DNA of 64,000 bases from Shewanella abyssi (GTDB taxonomy: Bacteria > Pseudomonadota > Gammaproteobacteria > Enterobacterales > Shewanellaceae), in contig NZ_JAKIKR010000015.1 in assembly GCF_023284025.1 (NCBI RefSeq), positions 26,505 to 90,504 on the forward strand, in the 5' to 3' direction. Under the pieces are notes generated by a model. The model saw only the letters and a program-made list of their open reading frames with translations, had not been told where the DNA came from and searched no databases. Both the position numbers and the translations under genes were made by a program. Below are positions 45,568-53,800 of the stretch, one piece after another. How positions within the stretch are numbered: the first letter of the stretch is position 1; every line of letters starts with the position of its first letter.

Positions 45568-47049
45568 TTATAGGGTCGGTGCGTCGTCTATTCCTAGATC
45601 GCTCCATATTTCATCTATTTTTTGTTTGACGGCTTCATCCATCACGATAGGAGTGCCCCATTCGCGATCGGTTTCGCCTGGCCATTTATTGGTTGCATCC
45701 ATGCCCATTTTTGAACCAAGTCCAGTCACAGGAGAGGCAAAATCGAGATAATCGATCGGGGTGTTTTCTATCATTACCGTGTCACGTTTGGGATCCATTC
45801 GGGTGGTAATCGCCCAGATCACATCGTTCCAATCTCGACAGTTAACGTCTTCGTCGACGACAACAATAAATTTGGTGTACATAAACTGACGTAAAAACGA
45901 CCACGCGCCCATCATCACCCGCTTGGCATGACCTGGATACTCTTTACGAATGGAGATCACTGCCATACGGTAGGAGCAACCTTCTGGCGGCAGATAGAAG
46001 TCGATGATCTCTGGGTACTGTTTACGTAAAATAGGGACAAAAATCTCGTTAAGCGCAACACCGAGCATCGCGGGTTCGTCAGGTGGACGGCCGGTATAAG
46101 TACTGTGATAGATTGCATCTTTTCGATGGGTCATATGGGTCACAGTAAAGACTGGGAAAGAGTCGGTCTCATTATAATAACCAGTATGGTCACCATAGGG
46201 GCCCTCTTCAGCAGTCTCATCAGGATCGATATAACCTTCAAGAATGATTTCGCTGGTGGCAGGGACTTCTAAATCACAGCTGAGCGCTTTACACACTTCA
46301 GTACGCTCACCGCGTAACAGACCGGCAAAGGCATACTCACTCATTGAATCAGGCACAGGAGTCACTGCACCTAAAATGGTAACCGGATCGGCACCCAATG
46401 CCACTACAACAGGGTAGCGCTCGCCGGGGTTTTTCTCTTTGAAATCTTTAAAATCTAATGCGCCGCCACGATGGTCAAGCCAGCGCATAATCAGTTTATC
46501 TTTACCGAGCAGTTGCTGGCGGTAGATCCCCAAATTCTGCCGTTTTTGACGTGGCCCTTTAGTAATGGTCAGTCCCCAAGTGACCAAGGGGGCAACATCT
46601 CCAGGCCAGCAGTGTTGGATCGGCAGCTTAGTTAGATCGACCTCATCACCGGTTTTTACGACTTGCTGGCAAGGTGGGTTACGTACAGTCTTAGGCGGCA
46701 TGTTTAAGGCTTGCTTAAACATAGGAATTTTAGAAATAGCGTCTTTAAAGCCACGGGGTGGCTCAGGTTCTTTTAGAAACGCGAGTAACTCACCTACTTC
46801 TCTAAGGGCGAGAGGATCTTCTTTACCTAGCGCCATTGCGACTCGTTTCGGCGTACCGAACAGGTTCACCAGCACAGGCATGTCATTGCCGATCGGGTTT
46901 TCGAATAACAGAGCAGGGCCTTTTGTACGCAAAACACGATCGGCAATCTCTGTCATTTCCAGATGAGGGTCGACCGGATAACTAATACGCTTAAGCTCAC
47001 CATTACTCTCTAGGTGCTCTATAAAACTGCGTAAATCCTTAAAACTCAT
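45568..47049 (-). CDS. ubiD: 3-octaprenyl-4-hydroxybenzoate decarboxylase
   Basis: 493 residues, equal to E. coli UbiD. Motifs for the prenyl-FMN site: N-L-G-I-Y-R-Q-Q-L, the [11 protein letters not shown] motif (about 286-296) and [11 protein letters not shown]. It decarboxylates the prenylated ring in ubiquinone synthesis. Transcribed ahead of fre. Upstream region 47050-47281 holds no other gene. Confidence 0.96.
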   Translation of the reverse strand: MSFKDLRSFIEHLESNGELKRISYPVDPHLEMTEIADRVLRTKGPALLFENPIGNDMPVLVNLFGTPKRVAMALGKEDPLALREVGELLAFLKEPEPPRGFKDAISKIPMFKQALNMPPKTVRNPPCQQVVKTGDEVDLTKLPIQHCWPGDVAPLVTWGLTITKGPRQKRQNLGIYRQQLLGKDKLIMRWLDHRGGALDFKDFKEKNPGERYPVVVALGADPVTILGAVTPVPDSMSEYAFAGLLRGERTEVCKALSCDLEVPATSEIILEGYIDPDETAEEGPYGDHTGYYNETDSFPVFTVTHMTHRKDAIYHSTYTGRPPDEPAMLGVALNEIFVPILRKQYPEIIDFYLPPEGCSYRMAVISIRKEYPGHAKRVMMGAWSFLRQFMYTKFIVVVDEDVNCRDWNDVIWAITTRMDPKRDTVMIENTPIDYLDFASPVTGLGSKMGMDATNKWPGETDREWGTPIVMDEAVKQKIDEIWSDLGIDDAPTL

Positions 47050-47281
47050 AGGGGAATTCTCATCGCTATAAACTGTGATATGGCGCGCACTATAGCATTT
47101 TTCACCTAGGCGTTAAACGCTTGTTCATCAAAGCTTAGTACGCTGCTGAGTCAGTTGTTAGTTATGGGGCCGCTTTTGCGTTAAGTGCTGCTTTAAATGG
47201 CATTGGCGTTAAGTGTATTTGGGCGTAATATGGTTTAGCGCTTTATGTTTTGCTAATGTTGAATTAGTGCAGGAGTAGGCT

Positions 47282-47803
47282 ATGAAACAACTTATTGCTA
47301 GCGGGATTACACTATCACTCATGCTGTTGTCGAGTTCGGCAGCACTAGGGAATACTGCTGCACAGCAGCATGTACCCATTGTTGCACCGCCGTTATGGGC
47401 CGTGAGTAATGTCAGTGTTGGTGTCGGTTGGGGCAGTGGCTGGAACTCAAATTTTAACGACCCATGGCGTTGGAATGTTGGTGTATCAAACGGTTGGTAC
47501 TCGTACCCCTATCGTGGCCGCTATTACCGTCCCGGTTGGGGCTATTATGGCTCGCGTTGGGGCTACTCAGGTAATCGACATGTGTATCCATACCGATATC
47601 AGCGTCCAAGCTATCGCCAAGTCGAACCTAAAGTCATTGCCGCGCCAGAAAGAGTCACCACCAGTGTTCGCTATGCCACGGGGTTAACACATTTACCTGA
47701 GAACGCACGGGTGGTGCAAAAAGATGGCTACACAGTTTATGAATGGCAAGGGGTCGAGTACAAATTTGACTGGAACAGTAAAACTTATACAGCAGTAGAT
47801 TAA
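47282..47803 (+). CDS. Exported Tyr/Gly/Arg-rich protein (DUF6515-like)
   Basis: 173 residues: signal peptide (to A-L-G-N), a Gly/Trp/Tyr-rich low-complexity core (Y-S-Y-P-Y-R-G-R-Y-Y-R-P-G-W-G-Y-Y), and a small C-terminal domain (L-P-E-N-A-R-V-V-Q-K-D-G-Y-T-V-Y-E-W-Q-G-V-E-Y). The C-terminal pattern matches a proteobacterial family of periplasmic or surface proteins without known role. Confidence 0.75.
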   Translation: MKQLIASGITLSLMLLSSSAALGNTAAQQHVPIVAPPLWAVSNVSVGVGWGSGWNSNFNDPWRWNVGVSNGWYSYPYRGRYYRPGWGYYGSRWGYSGNRHVYPYRYQRPSYRQVEPKVIAAPERVTTSVRYATGLTHLPENARVVQKDGYTVYEWQGVEYKFDWNSKTYTAVD

Positions 47804-47876
47804 TTTGATGCTGCTTCATTGGTTAAAGTGAGACCGTGAATAAGTCCGCAGCCTCACTTTAATGTGCAACAGTAAA

Positions 47877-48389
47877 TCACCAAACTACTTCGGTAATGGC
47901 ATTCTCTGTTTCACCAATAAGGGTCTTGACCACATTATTGTCAGCATCTAGCAATATCAGCCTCGGTATACCTGTGTTGGCAAATTGGTTGTAGATACTT
48001 CTATCGGTATCAGCGACTAAAGTAAAATTGAGCTGATACTCTGCAGCAAACTTATCTAGCGCTTCTTTGCTTTCCTCCCGCCCAATGCCAATAATATCGA
48101 CATTAGGGCTCAAATAAATGTCGGATGCCGTTAGGTGTTTGATGGTGCGCTGTGAGTCATGACACCAAGTGGCAAACAGTATGAGTAGCTTGTTGTTACG
48201 CGACTTGCTGAGATCAATGCTGTTTCCTTGGATATCAACAAACTGGGTAACCGGCACTTTATCGCCCGTTTTTACATAGGTTAAGTATGTTGTCTCTTTT
48301 TGCTCAGCAGTACTGTGTTCGGTATTGTTTGCACAGCCTGTGGTGGTCAATATAAACAAGCTGGTTAAAATAAGTGTTACGGCTCTCAT
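47877..48389 (-). CDS. Thioredoxin-like lipoprotein with CxxS site
   Basis: 170 residues from ATG 48389; upstream in-frame residues look non-coding. Lipobox T-T-T-G-C (about 13-17), then a TlpA/peroxiredoxin-like domain with W-C-H-D-S where active thioredoxin-like proteins have W-C-x-x-C, and a cis-Pro region N-T-G-I-P-R-L-I-L-L-D. With one Cys it could act as a peroxidase-like or sensing protein rather than a disulfide exchanger. Confidence 0.8.
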   Translation of the reverse strand: MRAVTLILTSLFILTTTGCANNTEHSTAEQKETTYLTYVKTGDKVPVTQFVDIQGNSIDLSKSRNNKLLILFATWCHDSQRTIKHLTASDIYLSPNVDIIGIGREESKEALDKFAAEYQLNFTLVADTDRSIYNQFANTGIPRLILLDADNNVVKTLIGETENAITEVVW

Positions 48390-48480
48390 AGGGCGTCCAT
48401 TCGTCTGCAAGTGGTCTATACAATTGCTATAAAGTAGCAAAGCCTAGGGCAATTGTATAAGCCTTCTTAGGAGTAGCTGC

Positions 48481-49149
48481 TTATAACGAATGCAGGAAAC
48501 GATCTTGTCTAGGTAGGTAGTAGTTATCGTAATTAGCCGAAAACACCACGGTTTTTGAACGGCCAACAATTTCGGCTCGTGGCACAAAGCCTATCATTCT
48601 CGAATCCGCGCTGTGATCGCGATTATCCCCAAGTACCAAATAATGGTCTGCTGGCACAGTTATAGGGCCAAAACTAGATTGATCCGTGATAACGCCTTGC
48701 CCGGAAATGCCTGCTAATTTTACTTGATGGCTCAAGCCCAAAAGATTTTCAACTCGGATCTCTGAAGCGTCATCCTGTTGCGAAGATGCATCGCTGTACT
48801 GCAAAGCTTTGCCATTAATCGATAACACATTGTCGCGCATTGAGATGGTGTCACTAGGAAGACCTATCACTCGTTTGACCAACTTTTTGCCACTGGCCTT
48901 TGAATCAAAAATCACGATATCGCCCCGTTGCGGATCCGCAAGCTTAACAATGGATATATGGGTAAACGGAATGCGCAGATCATAAGCCATCTTATTGACC
49001 AATAAACGATCACCTTCAACGATAGTAGGTTTCATCGAACCGGTGGGCACGCTATTCCAATCGGCAACGGCGCTTCTAAAAACCAGCATGAGTGACACAA
49101 ATAAAATGAGTGAGCGATTCTGTTTCAGCAGGGTTAATAATCTTGTCAT
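48481..49149 (-). CDS. lepB: Signal peptidase I paralogue
   Basis: 222 residues, shorter than LepB of E. coli (324) with only one clear N-terminal helix (about 13-30). The catalytic Ser is in V-P-T-G-S-M-K-P-T (about 34-42), the Lys in K-L-V-K-R-V-I-G-L-P (about 88-97), and the family box G-D-N-R-D-H-S-A-D-S-R is present. It cuts signal peptides at the periplasmic face. It is probably a second copy, since the usual lepA-lepB-rnc neighbours are absent. Confidence 0.92.
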   Translation of the reverse strand: MTRLLTLLKQNRSLILFVSLMLVFRSAVADWNSVPTGSMKPTIVEGDRLLVNKMAYDLRIPFTHISIVKLADPQRGDIVIFDSKASGKKLVKRVIGLPSDTISMRDNVLSINGKALQYSDASSQQDDASEIRVENLLGLSHQVKLAGISGQGVITDQSSFGPITVPADHYLVLGDNRDHSADSRMIGFVPRAEIVGRSKTVVFSANYDNYYLPRQDRFLHSL

Positions 49150-49298
49150 ACAATAGTTCCTTTATTGATATTGGTGTTTCTACTTCAATTTGAGACATGT
49201 TGGCTGTGCAATAATTCATATATTAGCTAGAGATAAAGGTAAGCAAATATGATTAGCGAGTAAGTTGATGCGGATAATGGTGATTTTTATGCGCTGGT

Positions 49299-49317
49299 TT
49301 GCTGGATAATCCAGCAA
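49299..49317 (+). promoter_or_regulatory. 19-bp perfect palindrome upstream of lepB-like and tRNA genes
   Basis: TTGCTGGAT-A-ATCCAGCAA. It lies in the divergent region between the peptidase gene and tRNA-Ser. It could be an operator or a cruciform; no known factor is assigned. Confidence 0.4.
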
Positions 49318-49424
49318 GGAAACGGCTTTATTACAGAAAATGCATTAAATGGTCTATTTGTTGCCCAGTTGAACCAATATAGGCTTTACATTCTAACTCG
49401 ATATCCCTATTATTCACGGCGTTC

Positions 49425-49515
49425 GGAGAGATGGCAGAGTGGTCGAATGCACCGGTCTTGAAAACCGGCACGGGTTTATAGCCCGTCTAGGGTTCAAATC
49501 CCTATCTCTCCGCCA
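49425..49515 (+). tRNA. tRNA-Ser (anticodon UGA), CCA encoded
   Basis: 91 bases with the long variable arm of serine tRNAs. Acceptor GGAGAGA pairs with TCTCTCC; anticodon loop CTTGAAA gives TGA at 49459-49461; T loop GGTTCAAATCC; discriminator G at 49512; CCA 49513-49515. A strong terminator follows. Confidence 0.97.
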
Positions 49516-49521
49516 CATTAG

Positions 49522-49550
49522 AAAAGCCCGCTATTTTATAGCGGGCTTTT
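49522..49550 (+). terminator. Terminator of tRNA-Ser
   Basis: AAAAGCCCGCTAT / ATAGCGGGCTTTT (a 13-bp stem) closed by a very short loop, with a T-run. Confidence 0.92.
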
Positions 49551-49560
49551 TGCTTTTTAA

Positions 49561-49622
49561 ATGGCAGAGTCGAACCCTAAGGGTTCCTAATGTTTAAACT
49601 CAGCTATCTCTCCGCCACATTA
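49561..49622 (+). pseudogene. Decayed second copy of tRNA-Ser
   Basis: ATGGCAGAGT (49561-49570) repeats the D-arm side of the intact tRNA, and CTATCTCTCCGCCACATTA (49604-49622) repeats its 3' end plus flank (49502-49520). The middle, with anticodon and variable arms, is lost or scrambled. It has its own terminator at 49628. Confidence 0.7.
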
Positions 49623-49627
49623 AGACG

Positions 49628-49657
49628 AAGCCCTTAGCAGAAATGCTGGGGCTTTTT
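49628..49657 (+). terminator. Terminator after the tRNA remnant
   Basis: AAGCCCTTAGCA pairs with TGCTGGGGCTT (one bulge) around GAAA, followed by T. Confidence 0.8.
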
Positions 49658-49710
49658 CGTATATGAACGGTAAGGCGATAGTGTTAAGGCTTCAGCTGAT
49701 TTTATCAGTA

Positions 49711-50802
49711 TTAGTTTTTGTCTTTATAGGTTTCAGCAATTTGGTAGAACTTATCGACAATCTTAACAAAGCTGTCCACCATCAGTGGATCGAAATGAGT
49801 GCCTCTGCCTGCAACTATGATATCAACGGCATTTTGATGGCTGAATGCATCTTTATAGATCCGCTTACTGATCAAGGCATCATAAACATCGGCTATGGCC
49901 ATTAAACGAGCGGATACTGGTGTCTGTTCACCCACTAGGCCTTCGGGGTAACCACTACCATCCCATTTTTCATGGTGATAATAGGCGATCTCCTTGGCAA
50001 AAATAAGAAAGTTATCAGCAATATTTATCGACCCTTCAGCCGCTGCTATTGCATCACGACCATAAGTGGTGTGACGTTTCATCTCTTCAAACTCTACAGC
50101 AGTCAGTTTACCTGGCTTTAGCAAAATACGGTCTGCAACGCCAACCTTACCGATATCGTGTAACGGCGCGGATTTAAACAGTGCAGTGATAATATCAGGC
50201 TGTAAATATGCTTTATATTTATCAGTGGTGGCTAACTCTTCGGCGAGGATTTTTACATAACGTTGAGTCCGCCTAATATGGTTGCCCGTGTCAGCGTCCC
50301 TTGATTCGGCCAGCGCCCCCATCGCAACCATCGCGACATCTTGTAGCTCATTGAGCTGAATAGTGCGTTGCAACACTCGCTCTTCTAACACCTCATTCTG
50401 CTTTTCCAATAACTCTCTTGACGCTTTAAGCAGTAAGTGATTTTTTACCCGTACTTTCAAAATAGATGGGCTAATGGGTTTGGTTATATAGTCAACCGCG
50501 CCAAGCGCTAACCCTTTGGCTTCATCCTCCTCTTGGGACTTTGCGGTTAAGAAAATAATAGGAATATCACGGGTCGCTTCATCGGCTTTGAGGCGCTCAC
50601 ATACTTCATAGCCATCCATGCCTGGCATCATAACATCAAGTAATATCAGGTCTGGTTTGCGCTTATTGATGATCTTTAATGCCACTTCACCACTCAGTGC
50701 TGCTTGCACTAGGTAGTCATCAAATAAAACGCCTTTAACGACTTCGATGTTGGTCACAGTGTCATCCACTGTAAGAATGATGGATCTATTTTCTTCTGAC
50801 AT
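49711..50802 (-). CDS. HD-GYP response regulator (RpfG-like c-di-GMP phosphodiesterase)
   Basis: 363 residues: a receiver domain (about 5-125; phospho-Asp in L-L-D-V-M-M-P-G-M-D-G, Lys in I-T-K-P-I) and an HD-GYP domain (about 150-350) with H-D-I-G-K-V-G, H-H-E-K-W-D-G-S-G-Y-P and D-V-Y-D-A-L. It should hydrolyse c-di-GMP when phosphorylated. It lies 90 bases downstream of the giant hybrid kinase on the same strand and is its probable partner. Confidence 0.95.
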   Translation of the reverse strand: MSEENRSIILTVDDTVTNIEVVKGVLFDDYLVQAALSGEVALKIINKRKPDLILLDVMMPGMDGYEVCERLKADEATRDIPIIFLTAKSQEEDEAKGLALGAVDYITKPISPSILKVRVKNHLLLKASRELLEKQNEVLEERVLQRTIQLNELQDVAMVAMGALAESRDADTGNHIRRTQRYVKILAEELATTDKYKAYLQPDIITALFKSAPLHDIGKVGVADRILLKPGKLTAVEFEEMKRHTTYGRDAIAAAEGSINIADNFLIFAKEIAYYHHEKWDGSGYPEGLVGEQTPVSARLMAIADVYDALISKRIYKDAFSHQNAVDIIVAGRGTHFDPLMVDSFVKIVDKFYQIAETYKDKN

Positions 50803-50892
50803 AGCTCTATCCCTTAGCGTTACAGAAAATACTATTTTGACTCCAATAGTGTCGATTTAATTAAGGCCACTTGAGCCTCGCCGTTCTCAAAG

Positions 50893-53800
50893 TTATGTCG
50901 GCTTGCCATTAGATACGGCCTGTATTTTTTGTTGTACGGTATCAATAAATAGCGGTAATAGCGTTTCGGCAGTATCAAAATCATAACTCTCTAGCGCATT
51001 GAGGATCTTACTCACACCAGCCTCGCTGGGGTCCAATTGGGCTAACTCAATGATGCTGTCGAATGTCTCCGCCACGGCAGTATCATAGTTTCCAAGTTGC
51101 TCTTTTAGGGTCTCAATAAGCCGCTCAAACTGGGCCGGATCAATTGGGGTTTCAGGCTTGCTCTGTTGCACATGGTCAAGCTCATCTGTAGCCAGAGCAT
51201 GACTAATCGCTGCAATCATCTGTTGCAGTAGTTGCTCTGATTCAATTAGCAGAGACGCTACCTCTTCATTATGCTCACCAGCTTGAGCTGATTTTAACTG
51301 CTTGCCCAGCAACAACTCTAATGCTTCGGTGGGCGGCACCAAATAGTTGGCGCCTATGCTGCCAGCAATACCTTTTAGGGTATGAGAGACTAAAATGGCT
51401 GTCTGTAGATCATTTTGCTGCAGTGCTTCGCGCACCCGTACTATTGAGTCGGCCTCATCGTTAACAACACGAGTGAGCGTTTTTTTATAGATTTTCAGGT
51501 TGCCAGCCATCCTTGCTATCGCCGCCTCGGTATCAAACCCTTCAATATTAAAAGCTTTATTGACAGCACCATTTTTAGTGTTTAGGGCGATGGCTTCTTC
51601 ATTAATGCTTACCCAGTGGGCGAGGGTTCGAAATACTTGTTGCGGATCGATAGGCTTTCTCAAGTGGTCATTCATTCCTGCTGCAATACACTTTTCTCTA
51701 TCGCCGCTCATGGCATTTGCAGTCATGGCAATGATGGGTAAGTCGGTATTTTTGGCGTCTTTTCTAATGGCTCGTGTTGCCTCGTATCCATCCATAATAG
51801 GCATCTGCATATCCATCAACACGGCGTCAAATTTTTCACTCGCAACTCTTGCTACTGCTTCGGCACCATTCCAAGCGGAAGAGACTTTTAGCCCTGCTAG
51901 CGTAAGCAGTTCAATAGCGACCTCTTGATTTATCACGTTATCTTCCACTAATAAAATGTGTGCCCCTGAGATGTGCTCCGTAGTTGAAAAATCTAGCTTT
52001 CCGTCATGAACCTGGCTCTGGGGAACTCTTTCGTTATTCATCACTTTTAAGACGGTATCGAGTAACGTCGATATGCTTACCGGTTTAGTTAAGCTGCTAT
52101 CTAGTTTGATATTTTTAGATTGCTGCAGCATGTCATCACGATCGTATGCCGTCATGATGACAAACTTAGGTGGGGCTTTGAGTTGCTTGCTATCGGCGAT
52201 GGCTTGTCCTAACTCTAATCCATTCATGTTAGGCATTTTCCAGTCGCTGATCACTAACTTGTATGGATTACCTGCTAGCTCGGCCTGAATCAGTTTCTCT
52301 AAGGCTTCTTTGCCTGAAGCGGCTAGATCGGGTGAGAAATCTAAGCTCTCAGTCAGGGTAAACAGGATCTCTCGTGCAGCTAGGCTATCGTCGACGATAA
52401 GTATCGGCAGCCCTTTAAGGTTTTTTGTATGATAATTTACTTTTCCATTAGATGTCGTGGATACGCCGAACCGCGCCGTAAAGTAAAAAATGCTGCCTTT
52501 GCCGTAGTCACTTTCAACCCAAATATGGCCATTCATCATCTCTGTTAAGGTCTTACTGATGGTTAGACCAAGACCGGTACCGCCATATTTACGCGTGGTT
52601 GATGCGTCAGCTTGGCTAAATGACTTAAATAAGCGACCCAATTGTGCTTCCGTCATACCAATGCCGCTATCTTTTACAGAGAATTGGACTACAACTTCTT
52701 TAGCCACCGTTTCCAGCAACTCTGCCTTAATGATGATCTCACCACTCTCAGTAAACTTAATCGCATTATTGGCCAAGTTAATCAGTATTTGCCCTAAACG
52801 GAGCGGATCTCCCACTAAATTAACCGGCAGTTCAGGTGCAATATCGATCAACAGTTCAATCTCTTTTTGCTGACTCTTTTGTGCAATGATATGCACTAGA
52901 CTATCGATGGAGTCGTTAAGGTTGAAATCGATGTGTTCGAGATCCAATTTTCCCGCTTCAATCTTGGAGAAATCCAAGATGTCGTTGATGATGCCCAGTA
53001 ATAATTCTGCAGAAGTTTGAATTTTACTGACATAACCCGCTTGTTTGCGGTTGAGCTCGGTTTGCATCGCTAAGTAACTCATGCCAATGATGGCATTCAT
53101 TGGTGTGCGGATCTCATGGCTCATATTGGCGAGGAAATCACTTTTAGCCTTGGTCGCTTCTTCCGCTTTTTGTTTTGCTGCATTTAGCTCACGTTCGGCT
53201 TCTTTGCGTAATGTTGCGTCGCGGACGATAGCGGTGTACATCACCTCTTGCTCTAATCGACTTTCATTCACAGCCACTTCAATGTCGATTTCATTGCCGT
53301 CTTTGCAATGGCCTTGCAGCTCTAGTAATAGATTTTCGGCATGGCTGTTTTCCATTGCCTTACAGTATTGTTCATGAAAGGGGATATCCATTAACGCTTT
53401 AATGCTTGTTTGCAGCAGTTCATGTTTTTCATAGCCAAAAATAGATTCTGCTGAGGGGCTAAACTCTTGGATCAAGCCATGATCATTAACAACAATAATA
53501 CCATCTGAGGCGTTATCTATGATTGCTCTAGTGCGCTGCATACTGACTTGCAGCTCTTGGGTTCGCTCTTTGACTAACACTTCAAGTTCTGAGCGTGATC
53601 TCACTAGCGCACGGGTGGCCCGGGTTCCAATACGAAGGGTAAAGAGGGTGCTGCCGAGTAACAGAATTAGCGATAGGCTCAATAGTGACCAGATGGAATA
53701 CTTAAATGTGTTGAGTAAAGCAAATGATTCGTCAATATCGACTTCTGCCACCAGGCCTACACCCAGTAAGTCATCCCATACCCAGCTGCCGGCGACCTCG

